DNA from: Jaminaea rosea
Taxonomy: Eukaryota; Basidiomycota; Exobasidiomycetes; Microstromatales
DNA: 64,000 nt
Direction: 5' to 3'
Assembly: GCF_003144245.1 (NCBI RefSeq)
Contig: NW_020289992.1
Span: 62,001 to 126,000, forward strand
Each line of letters begins with the position of its first letter. The first letter of the stretch is position 1. The notes below the pieces were generated by a model. The model ran no database searches. It saw only the letters and a program-made list of their open reading frames with translations, and was not told where the DNA came from. The position numbers and the translations under genes are program-made. Below are positions 42,510 to 52,225 of the stretch, in pieces.

Positions 42510-44005
42510 CTATCCCCCTCTCCCTGCAATCGGCCGACCCAGATTCGTAGTCGCCCCCACTGCACCGTTTCGTTGTCCCTCCTCCCCGCCTGCCTCCTGT
42601 GTCGCGCTACCCTCGGCCATCGCAGCTGCAGCCTGCCCCTTGACTCCCACATTGACAGCCCCGGTCCCTTGCCTCTCTGGAGCTCCACCACCTCTCGGCG
42701 GCACTCCCGCCTCGAGTTGTCTCCAGCTCTCAGGCCTCATCCTCAACCATCTCATCCTGGGTCCACTCTTGGCCTGCTCTGATACGCGGAACCCATAGAT
42801 GCGCGGTGTGTACAGTCGAGCTTGCGGTTCCTTAGATCCGACAAGATGAGGCTTGAGCGCGGTTGCGGAAGAGGGGCCGCTTCGACGAGGAGCTGCGTTG
42901 CTAGGCTGCGATGCATTGTCGTCTTCGCTGTCACTGCTGCTGCTGCTGCTGCTCGACGACCCTGATGACCCCGCTGCCGCTGCAGCGTGTTGCTCATGCT
43001 CCCCACCCTTGGCCGTCGTGCTCCACAGATTGAGCGAGTTTGCGTTGCTCCCCTGCGGCGCAATGATGCTCGGCGCCAGCTCCCTATAGCACTGGAAGAG
43101 GAGGTGAGGGAACGTTGTGCCAAAGAATGCCCCGTCGACGCCGTGGAAGCGGGATGAGGGCGGTGCGTAGCAGTCGATGCAGTTGGCGCAGTAGAGCTTG
43201 ACCGTGTCTAAGCCTGGCAGATCGGAGCGTCCGCAGGGAAGGACTGGATGGGAGTGACAGAAGACACGCGGGCAGTACCCAAAATGGCCAGCATCGTACT
43301 TCTCGACCTGCACGCGTGAAGCCGAGTGAGGCGATGATGTTAGCTTGGACACGCGGATGGCCTCCTGGCCGCTACCGCCCCACGCGCACTCACCATCTGC
43401 TGCAGCCCTTGCTTCGTAAGAATATACCTCTGATGAATCAATCCATACAACAGCTCCGCACTCGATTCCACGATGCTGACGTCGGGAATCTTGAGGCTGT
43501 CCTCCTGCGGCTCAACGTCCAAGATCATTTCCAGCGCCTCTTTATAGAACGGAACCAACGCATTGAGGCCCGTCAGGTTGAAGTCGTCTTCGATGAAATC
43601 TTCGGACACTTCTGCAAAATACTCATGTCCTGGTAGGGAACAGAACCAGGAGATCCAGGTGAGTGAGTCCGTCCCACTGTCTGAGATTGAGTCTGAGCCT
43701 GTGCCGGGGACGCGGGGTGAGTGTGAGTGTGAGTGATGTTTTAGCATACAGAGACTTGATTTGCTCCTTCCCAAGCTCGCTCGCTCACCATATACATCTT
43801 GCGCCAACAAGTCTTCGCCCTGAGCGAGTTCCTCCTCATCAAACTCCTCCTCTTCCTCTTCCTCCTCTTCCTCTTCCTCCTCTGCTGGATCTCCTACTTG
43901 AGCTGCTGCATCTGCGGGCTGCACAGGCATGCCATCATCGTCGTACTGGATGTTTTGTCCCCTTGACGATTGTCCTTGCTGTGATGTGGAGCGATGTGAT
44001 GCCAT
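42510..44005 (-). CDS. CKB1: Casein kinase 2 regulatory (beta) subunit
   Basis: Three exons: 43789-44005, 43394-43698, 42510-43307; total 439 residues in frame. The canonical core begins SLTWISWFCSLPGHEYFAEV, then SEDFIEDDFNLTGLNALVPF, the acidic loop region, AELLYGLIHQRYILTKQGLQ and the zinc module YCPRVFCHSHPVLPCG ... LYCANCIDCY with four cysteines, followed by SSRFHGVDGAFFGTTFPHLL. CK2 beta dimerises through this zinc site and docks the catalytic alpha subunits. Oddities: a poly-Glu run before the core (encoded near 43840-43880) and a C-terminal extension of about 180 residues with a poly-Ser/Asp-Asp block that is itself a typical CK2 substrate sequence. Typical CK2 beta is 215-280 residues. 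The CKB1-versus-CKB2 assignment is tentative. Confidence 0.93.
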
Positions 44006-44241
44006 GCGTCGTGATATTTGGCGGGTGAGAGGGGACACGAGGATCGAGATGAAGTTGCGAAGTTGAAGTTGAGATGCACGACGGCGGGCAGAGGGCAAAG
44101 CGGGGCGGAGAGACGAGAGAGACAAAGGCGTCTCGAGACGGACGACTCGAATCGCAGGCCGCGTGCAGCAGAGGCGACGACGGACAGGCGGAGAGGAAAG
44201 CAACCTGCCTTACTACGATCACCCACAGCCAAAGATCGACG
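44006..44241. promoter_or_regulatory. Short divergent promoter, CK2 beta / NDUFAF7
   Basis: 236 bp between opposed start codons; must hold both promoters. Confidence 0.5.
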
Positions 44242-46153
44242 ATGGCGACAAGAGCATCGACGGCCCTCAGAATAGCAAGAGCGACGGCATCGAGGCCAGC
44301 AGTATGGTCATCATGTCGTCGCTATGCTACTGAGTCGGCCACTGCAGCCAAACAGAGCAAGAAGCTGGCCGATCTCATCTCCGACTCGATCAAGGTCAGC
44401 GCCAGAGCATCACCGAGCTCCACTTCACACCCGTAGCGAGTGTATGCTGACTCCTCCAATCACGTCGCATCCAGGCAGCTGGTCCCATATCGGTAGCTAC
44501 CTTCATGCGCACCTGCCTACTCGATCCAGCTCAAGGATACTATGCATCAGCCAACGCCCCTGGCCAGCAAGAGGCGCTCGAGGAGCATGGTGGGAGGGAT
44601 GTGCTCGGTGCGAGGGGAGACTTTATCACTAGCCCAGAGATCAGTCAGGTCTTTGGAGAGGTGAGATGGTCAGACTCGTGAAGACTCAGAGTGCTGTTTA
44701 TTCACTCCACCCGTCCCCCGCGCTCGCAGCTCCTCGCCGTCTACTTTGTCTCAAGATGGCAGGCCTCCTCCTCCCCAACGTCGCTGCGCCTCATCGAGTT
44801 TGGACCGGGAAAGGGAACTCTCCTCGCAGATATGATCAGAGTGAGCCCAGCGCGCATGTCGATTTCTCCTCTAGTCCATTCCTGACAGACTCCTCCCCGC
44901 GGCACGCCCAGACCTTCTCCCGTTTTCCACTCCTCTCACACCTCAAGACAATTCACCTCGTCGAGACTTCCGAGGGGCTGATGCGCCTCCAACTCTCTGC
45001 CATCGAATCAGCTCTCGCCGCAGCAGGTAAGCGCATCGCCATGCCTCGAAATGATGGCAGCTCTCAAGCCGCAGATGAGGTGCACGTCGAGTACTTCCCT
45101 CACGTCGATGCCGTGCCTATCGACCCGAGCCAGTGGACGATGCTGGTTGCGCATGAATTCTTTGACGCTCTACCAATTCACATCTTTGAGAGGACTGTGA
45201 GCGGATTCAGGGAGCTCTTGGTCGATGTACAGCATCAGCAGCGTCAGGCTGCCAGTGGTGGCGTGCAAGAGCAGAGGCAGTCCGGCGTGACGACGATCAA
45301 GGTGTCCGACCTGAGGAGCAGCAGCAGCAGCAGCAGCAATAGCAGCAAAGAGGGTGGTAAGGACGCCACCGCTGCCGCCTCGTCATCCACCTCTACGCCC
45401 TCATCTCCCGCCTTTCGCTACGTGCTCAGCCCCACGGAGACCCCTTGGACAAAGCTCCTCGCCTCCTCCAACCCACGCTTCCAACGCCTTCAACCAGGGC
45501 AGCGCGTCGAAATCTCACCAGAATCGTGGGCTACGGCAAGAAGGATCGGCGAGCTTGTGGCGGGAAAGAAGGCAAAGCCGGCGCCAGGTCAAGAGTCGGA
45601 CGCAGCACCATCAAAGGAGCCGGACGAGTCCGCATCCTCAGGCCCCTCCCAGGGCGGCGCAGGCTTAATTGTCGACTACGGCGACAGCAAAGCCTTTGGG
45701 GGGTCTTTCCGTGCCTTCAAATCGCACAAAATCGTCGATCCTCTCACCAATCCGGGAACCGCCGACCTCACAGCGAATGTGGACTTCTCTTACCTCTCCA
45801 CCGCGCTCGCCACTACCGAGGCAAAGGGCATGGGCCCCATGTTCCAAGCTCATTTCCTTGCCAGCTTGGGACTCGAGCCTCGCGTGGGGGCATTGATGAA
45901 TGCCGTGGGAGACAATGACGAGAGGAAGAAGGTCATCGAGGGAGCGGCTAAGCGACTGGTGGACCCAACGGGGATGGGAGCGCAGTACAAGGTCTTGGGA
46001 GTACATGCGAATGCAGAGGGGCGTGAAGGGGAAGACGGCGAGGTGTACCCGTTCGACTCATTCCCTAGCAGCGATGGGCGGGCAGCTAATCCGCCAACGA
46101 AGGGACAGGAGGCAGCAGCATCGTCACCACCACCAGGAAGCGGCAAGACATAG
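44242..46153 (+). CDS. NDUFAF7/MidA-type arginine methyltransferase, complex I assembly factor
   Basis: Four exons: 44242-44394, 44475-44660, 44730-44840, 44912-46153; all phase 0, 563 residues. A mitochondrial presequence is likely (MATRASTALRIARATASRPA). The family start follows: GPISVATFMRTCLLDPAQGY and GDFITSPEISQVFGELLAVY. The SAM site is LRLIEFGPGKGTLLADMIR, and IHLVETSEGLMRLQ and MLVAHEFFDALPIHIFER are the downstream motifs, with GAGLIVDYGDSKAF and the C-terminal TANVDFSYLSTALATTEAKG. NDUFAF7 dimethylates an arginine of the complex I subunit NDUFS2 in the matrix, so this gene implies a respiratory complex I. Ser-rich insertions (e.g. the poly-Ser encoded at 45318-45345) make it longer than the about 440-residue human protein. 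The first donor is a less common GTCAGC. Confidence 0.92.
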
Positions 46154-46200
46154 GCGAATAAATAAATCGTAATTTTAACACATCGTCGTCGCCCGCGTGC

Positions 46201-46855
46201 TCACGGGCAGTAGGTGATCGTAAAGGTCGTCCCAAGCGGGCTATTCCGGTCAGCCTCAGAGTCATAGGGCTGATTGTAGCTCTGACTTGGGTCGCAAGAC
46301 ACGGACTTGCAGACGACCGTCTGTCCTTTGTTGTCTGTGATGGACTGGCCGACATTGATGCTCGAGTCGACGTGTGAGAGGTCCCAGGCGATGCGTTCGC
46401 CGCCATACTGGGTGCCGAAGTCGCCGTACCCAAATTCGGCGTATTGCACGCTGCGGGGCGAAAAACACAGCGCACCGTTGAAGCAGTTAGTGAGATGAAG
46501 TGTAGTCAGAGCTGTCACACCTCACTCACGCAGCTTGCAGGCCACCATCAGTGCACAGCCTCCCTCCGACGCATCCGCCCGTCTGGCAGCCCGTTCCATC
46601 AGCCTTGCAGCCCGTCCTGGGCCAAGCTCGCACGCCCGTCAAATGGTCGTCGACACCCACTGACCCTGTTCCCCCATTCGCGCCGAGCTCGCGCGCCTCG
46701 TGGTAGTTGGGGTCTGGCTGGCCATTGGGAGCGCGGGCTACGCCTACAAGGAGGGGTTGGGGGCAGCGATTTACGAAGTTAAGAGTGAAGGCAGAGCAGG
46801 TGCTGCTGAGGGCCGCTAAGACGGTGAGAAGGAGGGAAAATGAGAGTCTGAGCAT
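46201..46855 (-). CDS. Small secreted thaumatin-like protein
   Basis: Two exons, 46530-46855 and 46201-46450; the intron has a CTAAC branch sequence and CGCAG acceptor and is phase 2, giving 191 residues. A signal peptide is clear (MLRLSFSLLLTVLAALSSTC, cleavage near SAF). The mature protein starts FTLNFVNRCPQPLLVGVARA and shows thaumatin landmarks: the PRTGC-like RAWPRTGCKADGTGCQTGGC, GGRLCTDGGLQAAVQYAEFG (TLAEF region), WDLSHVDSSINV (VDGFN region) and Cys near the end (VVCKSVSC, ITYCP). Fungal thaumatin-like proteins are wall-associated or secreted, some with glucan-binding activity. It has fewer cysteines than the 16 of plant TLPs. It ends only 47 bp from the NDUFAF7 stop (convergent). Confidence 0.83.
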
Positions 46856-48013
46856 GGCGAAGGCAACTTCGAGCAAGTGATGGGTATGTCGATGAAACAA
46901 GAAACGAGAAGGGGTCCTGCGCTGGCCTTTTAACTCTTTCGAGTCAGCAAAACACATTGGGCTTGATCCAGCGACTTTTGTGCTTCAGCAGGACGACGCT
47001 TGCGCTCTGGCCCGTACTCTCCGGATGACAAGGGCATGCAGCAAGAATGAGCTTCAGAGTGCTGGCACGACTTGGTGCTTGAGCATGAGTTAACTTGCGA
47101 CCCCAGGTCTTCCACCGCGGACCTCGTTCCTCGTTCCTCGGCGTACCCGCACCTCGTCTCTTCTTCTTTGGCGATCCGGCGGTCCTGAAACATATGAGCT
47201 TCACTTTGTATTATTGGCGAGCTCAGGTCCATTCATCTTGCCCTTCTCGGACGTTGCTGGTACCTACATCGTAATGAATCGCAATGAATCGCAAGGTCGC
47301 GAGGTCTATCACCGCTCGAATCGTCCGACTCGACGCCTCGGGCATTAATGAACCATCGGACGCGGCTGCGACCAGTGGGCGTCTTTCGACTCCGACGGGG
47401 CGGCGCGGGAGTGCGGCGTCTTGCTGCCCTGGATCGCATTAAGACGCCAAAGTGACGCCACAGCTGCCCCGCATCCACCAAGCGTGTTTCGGACCGCTCG
47501 CACGGCAAGGGTCGCTGTCACAGTCGAGGGTGACAAGCTTTCTCTTTCTACGCAAGGTTCACCGACGAAGATGTTGCTCTCAAGTCTCATGGACAACGCT
47601 GTCGGTCGATCAGGCGTGGAGGTGAGCAAATGCATGGCAGGCAATGTAATGGGTAGGCGACCTCCGAAACCGCAAGCAGGGGTGCCGTTCGCTGGATCTT
47701 GAGGTGCAGAGCGACGCTGAGCGTAGCGAGCGGCCACCGATGGCGTAAGGGCCACTGCGAGCCAGCCTCAATGTGGTGAACTCTCGTTCGAATCGCCCGA
47801 GCAAAAATGCGTGCGAGTGAGTGTGGGTGGAGGAGAGAGACTCGCGCGTCCTCTCATAGTAGGAGGGGATTTGGAACTCCTGGTACCATCTGGGGTCGAC
47901 GACTCAGCGTCGACAAGGATACATAAGACCAGCCTTATCGAGCTGCTGCTCATTCAGCCCCCACCAACAAGCAAACTTGATCAACAGCCCGATTACCACT
48001 CGCTACGGCCAAG
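46856..48013. other. 1.16 kb divergent region between two secreted-protein genes
   Basis: Holds the promoters of the thaumatin-like (minus) and glycopeptide-like (plus) genes. Near 47915 the sequence gatacataag could act as a TATA-like element about 90 bp before the ATG at 48014, and AGGGG (stress-element core) occurs near 47863. Open frames 47345-47755 (minus) and 47421-47702 (plus) overlap each other and lack features. Confidence 0.4.
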
Positions 48014-48547
48014 ATGTACACTCTCGCATTCATCTTCACTCTCCTCTTCGCTACCGTCTCCTTCGCCGGCACGCACCAAGTCGTCTTCAATTCTAACTGC
48101 CCCACTTCCTACCTTCAAATTCCCGGTCATGGCAACTACAAGCCCGGCACGTACACCTTCAACGGCGACGTCTCTGCTGCCATCGCTTCTGCTGGGCCCA
48201 GCTGCAGCGTGGATGGCAACAACTGCGCTTCAGTTGAGTTCACGCTCAACAGCGCTGGCACTAGCACGGGCGATATCACTCTCATCCCTCGTGAGTGCGG
48301 CATAGGTGCCAGCGGATGCTTCAGGCTTTGAGTGAGGCTGACCTACTGCTCCTCCCTTGTCATCGCACGCGCAGCCCACAAGTCTACGAGCCAGGTCAAC
48401 TTCCACATGACGCCCGGCGGCTCGGGCGCTTCGTGCAACGACCAGAACTGCGGCAAAGACAATGCCTTCTACCAGCCCACAGATTACAGTGCTCAGCGTT
48501 ACGAGTCTAGCCCCGACAGTGGGATCGTCATCAATTTCACCTGCTAA
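48014..48547 (+). CDS. Small secreted cysteine-containing protein, fungal glycopeptide-like
   Basis: Two exons, 48014-48290 and 48375-48547; the intron (GTGAGT...CGCAG) is phase 1, giving 149 residues. The signal peptide is MYTLAFIFTLLFATVSFAG. The mature part starts THQVVFNSNCPTSYLQIPGH and includes GTYTFNGDVSAAIASAGPSC, NNCASVEFTLNSAGTSTGD and ITLIPPHKSTSQVNFHMTPG, ending VINFTC. This is the layout of small secreted basidiomycete glycopeptide/thaumatin-related proteins (HTVTFxNxC start, IxLIPPH motif). Function is unknown; apoplastic or wall roles are possible. It pairs divergently with the thaumatin-like gene, so the two may be co-expressed or descend from an old duplication. Confidence 0.8.
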
Positions 48548-49324
48548 GAAGGGCGCACGCGCCTATCAGCTCTTTCACTATCCGTGTTTCTACCTCGTTG
48601 GCGTCGAGCACCGTGAGCTATCACTTCGGCGTGTGTCGTGTCCATGCATTTTTGTCAACGGCTACTGCGCTACTTCTCGATAGCCTCGAAACCCAATCGA
48701 ATCAATCGACTTTTGACGTGCGCGTACGGTACCGGCCTGCACTGTCCGCCATCATAGAGATGTCGAGTGGAATCGAGCGAGTGTCGCTCTGCCTGAGTGT
48801 TGGTTGGACTGGCCGCCGCCTAATCCGCTGTGTTGCGCGTTCCGTCTCGTGGCTCTGGGCTCTCCGCGTGCTGCTTGGCTGGCGGGAGTGGGGGGGCGGC
48901 GCGGGCGTAGCAGCGCTGGGCGGGCTTCATCTGGTTGTGCTGCAAGGGAGAGGCAAGCAGCGGCGGCGGCGCGAGCGACTCGAGGCAAGCAAGGCAGGCG
49001 TCGGTGGTCACTCGAGTGAGTGGAAATGCAGAGGTGTCGTCGTCATCGATGGCTGCTTCCTTCTGCCACCCAACACATCACTATCACCTCGCGATTTGAT
49101 CAAGAAGAGGCGGGTAGCAGTACAGTAGTCATCGCTTTCTAGACTGGACCTCTTTAGCTTTACGACTCGACACACCTCTGCCTCTTAACCACCTGGACTC
49201 GACTGGACCTCTTTCGCGCGTGCGCCACTGGATCACGACCTCATCTCGACAATTACGACGGCTACCGCGGCAATCGGTTTAGCATTACCTCCCCTGCTTC
49301 TTCTTCTTCTCCACTCACGTCGCC
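48548..49324. other. Intergenic upstream of calcineurin A
   Basis: About 780 bp. The last 200 bp are a pyrimidine-rich leader. The tract ctggactcgactggacctcttt and its near copy at 49142-49156 form a short dispersed repeat (tagactggacctcttt / gactggacctctttcg). The frame 48598-49128 is judged chance. Confidence 0.4.
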
Positions 49325-51758
49325 ATGACACAGAAGTCAGAGATCTACCAGAAGGCCTTTGGCCAGATTGCCAACCGCCACACGGCGCCAGCACCGGAGA
49401 TCGACTTCACCATCCACACGCAAGATGACGGCACCACAGTCTCGACGCAGGAGCGAGTCATCAAGGACGTGCAAGCACCTGCTTTTCGAAAGCCTACAGA
49501 CGAGGAGTTCTTTTCCCAGCAAGACCCCACAAAGCCGGACATTGCCTTTTTGAAGAACCACTTCTATCGCGAGGGGAGGCTCACAGATGAGCAGGCGACG
49601 TTCATTCTGCGTAGGGCGACGGAGATCCTCAAGCAGGAGCCCAATGTCCTCGAGGTCGATGCTCCCATCACGGTTTGCGGTGATATCCATGGACAGTATT
49701 TTGACTTAATGAAGCTCTTCGAGGTCGGTGGTAACCCGGCGGACACACGATACCTCTTTCTCGGCGATTACGTTGATCGTGGATACTTTTCGATTGAGGT
49801 GAGCGTGTGGAGGAGCAGCTTTCATCCTCGAGATAGATGGCCTACTGACTTAGTCTCTTGATGCTCTTCGTGCTCGCAGTGCGTCCTGTACCTCTGGGCG
49901 CTCAAGATCTGGTACCCAGACACCCTCTTCCTCCTCCGCGGCAACCACGAGTGCCGCCACTTGACCGACTACTTTACCTTCAAGCTCGAGTGCAAGCACA
50001 AGTACTCGGAGCAGATCTATGACGAGTGTATGGAGTCCTTCTGCACGCTGCCCCTCGCTGCCGTCATGAACAAGCAGTTCCTCTGCATTCATGGCGGCCT
50101 GAGCCCGGAGCTTCAGGTGAGCGAGGGCGAGGGGTGCACGATGTGGAACGCCGCACTGACTGATGGACATCCATTCTCCTCACCTCCCTCCCGCAGACAC
50201 TTGACGACCTTCGTGCAGTCAATCGATTCCGCGAACCTCCAACACACGGCCTCATGTGCGACGTCCTCTGGGCAGACCCACTCGAGGACTTTGGCACAGA
50301 GAAGACCAACGAGAGTTTCGTCCACAATCACGTCCGCGGCTGCTCCTACTTCTTCACATACCAGTGCGTAGCGGGCGTGAGAACTGCCATTGAGCTTCCC
50401 CACTCCTGACCACCTGCTCTCCCCTCCGCCACACGCGCAGAGCCGCATGCCAATTCCTCGAGCGCAACAACCTCCTCTCCATCATTCGAGCCCACGAAGC
50501 CCAAGACGCCGGCTACAGGATGTATCGCAAGACAAAGACTACGGGCTTCCCTTCGGTCATGACCATCTTCTCAGCTCCCAACTACCTCGATGTCTACAAC
50601 AACAAGGCCGCAGTCCTCAAGTACGAGAACAACGTCATGAATATTCGCCAGTTCAACTGTACGCCTCACCCGTATTACCTGCCCAACTTCATGGACGTCT
50701 TCACCTGGAGTCTGCCCTTTGTCGGTGAGAAGATCACGGACATGCTCATCTCGATTCTCAACGTCTGCAGCAAGGAGGAGCTCGACGAGGAAGAGGCCGA
50801 GGAGGAGGCAGAAGAGCAAGCAGCGCTCGCCGCCGAGCAAGAAGCAGCAGCAGCAGCAGCCGCAGCAGCAGCAGCATCTCAAGCTCAGGCCTCATCCTCA
50901 GCAGCAAACGCAGGCGACGACTCTATGATGGAAGACGTGGACGGCGTCATCCCCAGCGGCGAGGCAGAGGACGGCTCGGAGGAGCGTCGCGCCGTCGTCA
51001 AGCAGAAGATCCTCGCCGTCGGCCGCATGTCCCGCGTCTTTGCTCTTCTCCGTGAAGAGGCCGAGCGAGTGTCCGAGCTCAAGAGCGTTGCCCCCTCCGG
51101 CAAGCTCCCCTATGGCAGCCTGGCATCGGGAGCAGAGGGCATCAAGGAGGCCATCACGAACTTTGACGATGCGCGCAAGGTGGACATCGAGAACGAGCGC
51201 CTGCCCCCTGATCTCATCGATGCGGACGAGGCGAGCTTGGCGTCGATCGAGGGACGAGGCAGCAGCAGCTTCGATGAGTCGCGTTCTGGTGGTGGAATGA
51301 CCGAGGCTAGCGCTCCTACGACTCCTGGCTCGCCGGGAGGCCCTTCCCCATCATCGCCTGGCGCTCCAGCCGTCTCCGCCGGAGGAGGCTACGTCCCCAC
51401 CAACCGCCCAGGTCATCGTCGCGGACACTCGCGCACCTCTTCGCTCGGTACGACGAACACCTCTTCGCCCTCGAATCGCCGTCGCTCGTTGGAGTCTACG
51501 GTTAACATGATCCGTGAAGCTCTTGCAGGAGAGGAGGGAATCGATGAGAGTTCATTTGAGAAGTTGGCAGACTCTGTGGCTAGCCCAGCGAGTCCCAAGG
51601 TTGGCGGAGGGGAGGGCTCGAGGAGGAGCGGGAGCATCAAGAGGGCACAGCAGGCTGGGGCTGGCGTTGGGGGAGGAGGGATGTATCAGCAGCAGAATAG
51701 CGGATTGCCGAGGGGTGGAGGAGCGCCAACTTCAGGTGGCGGTGGTGGTGGGGCGTGA
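49325..51758 (+). CDS. CNA1: Calcineurin catalytic subunit A (Ser/Thr phosphatase 2B)
   Basis: Four exons: 49325-49798, 49880-50116, 50197-50363, 50441-51758; total 731 residues in frame. The metallophosphatase motifs are intact: GDIHGQ (about 119-124), GDYVDRG (about 147-153), RGNHE (about 178-182) and [20 protein letters not shown]. The calcineurin-B-binding helix follows as [20 protein letters not shown]. The calmodulin-binding segment is [20 protein letters not shown], and the autoinhibitory element resembles [19 protein letters not shown]. An Ala/Gln/Glu-rich low-complexity stretch (CAG repeats near 50845-50880) separates the B-binding and calmodulin-binding parts. A long Ser/Gly/Pro-rich tail of more than 200 residues has RGHSRTSS and NRRRSLES type phosphosites, as in other basidiomycete Cna1. 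It dephosphorylates targets such as Crz1 in Ca2+ and stress signalling. Confidence 0.96.
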
Positions 51759-52225
51759 GGGCAGTAGCCAGCCCACGTCTCAGAACCACGACTCTTCCTC
51801 ATTACCAACTCTGCTCCGCTCAAACCAACACTTTCTCTTTTTGTACCATTCCTTTGCTTCTCATGTTTCTCTCTCTTGCGCCCACTCTCTACGCTCCTTA
51901 CAAAGCCATTCTATGGTCTTTTCGACTCATTGCAAGTGGTCGCTACTCCGGGGACGAGGTGCAGACTGGAGAGGAGCAGAGGATGATGGGTGCATGTTAT
52001 TGAGTAGACTAGCGAGAGCGAGCGACAAGCTAAGGAGCGCGCCAAGGGTTGTGTGTCAAGAGCGGGAAGACAAGAGCAGGTCCGCCGTCGAGACGGGAAT
52101 GGGGATGTGGTGTGCGTAGAAAAACATTGAGCGGATCGACGAGGGCGGCCGAGGTAAGGAGATGGCCCGGTCGGGCGTCCAGATTGCGGAGACAAGGGGC
52201 TTGCAAAAGATCAGGGCTGCTGCTG
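51759..52225. other. Convergent 3' region, calcineurin A and PHD-protein genes
   Basis: About 470 bp of 3' UTR and spacer; no gene seen. Confidence 0.35.

Noticed and set aside
47345-47755. 136-codon minus-strand frame between the secreted-protein genes
   Set aside because: Overlaps an equally long opposite frame and has no signal peptide or domain.
48598-49128. 176-codon plus-strand frame upstream of calcineurin A
   Set aside because: Trp/Arg/Gly-rich with overlapping antisense frames, no domain, no splice evidence; lies in the expected promoter.
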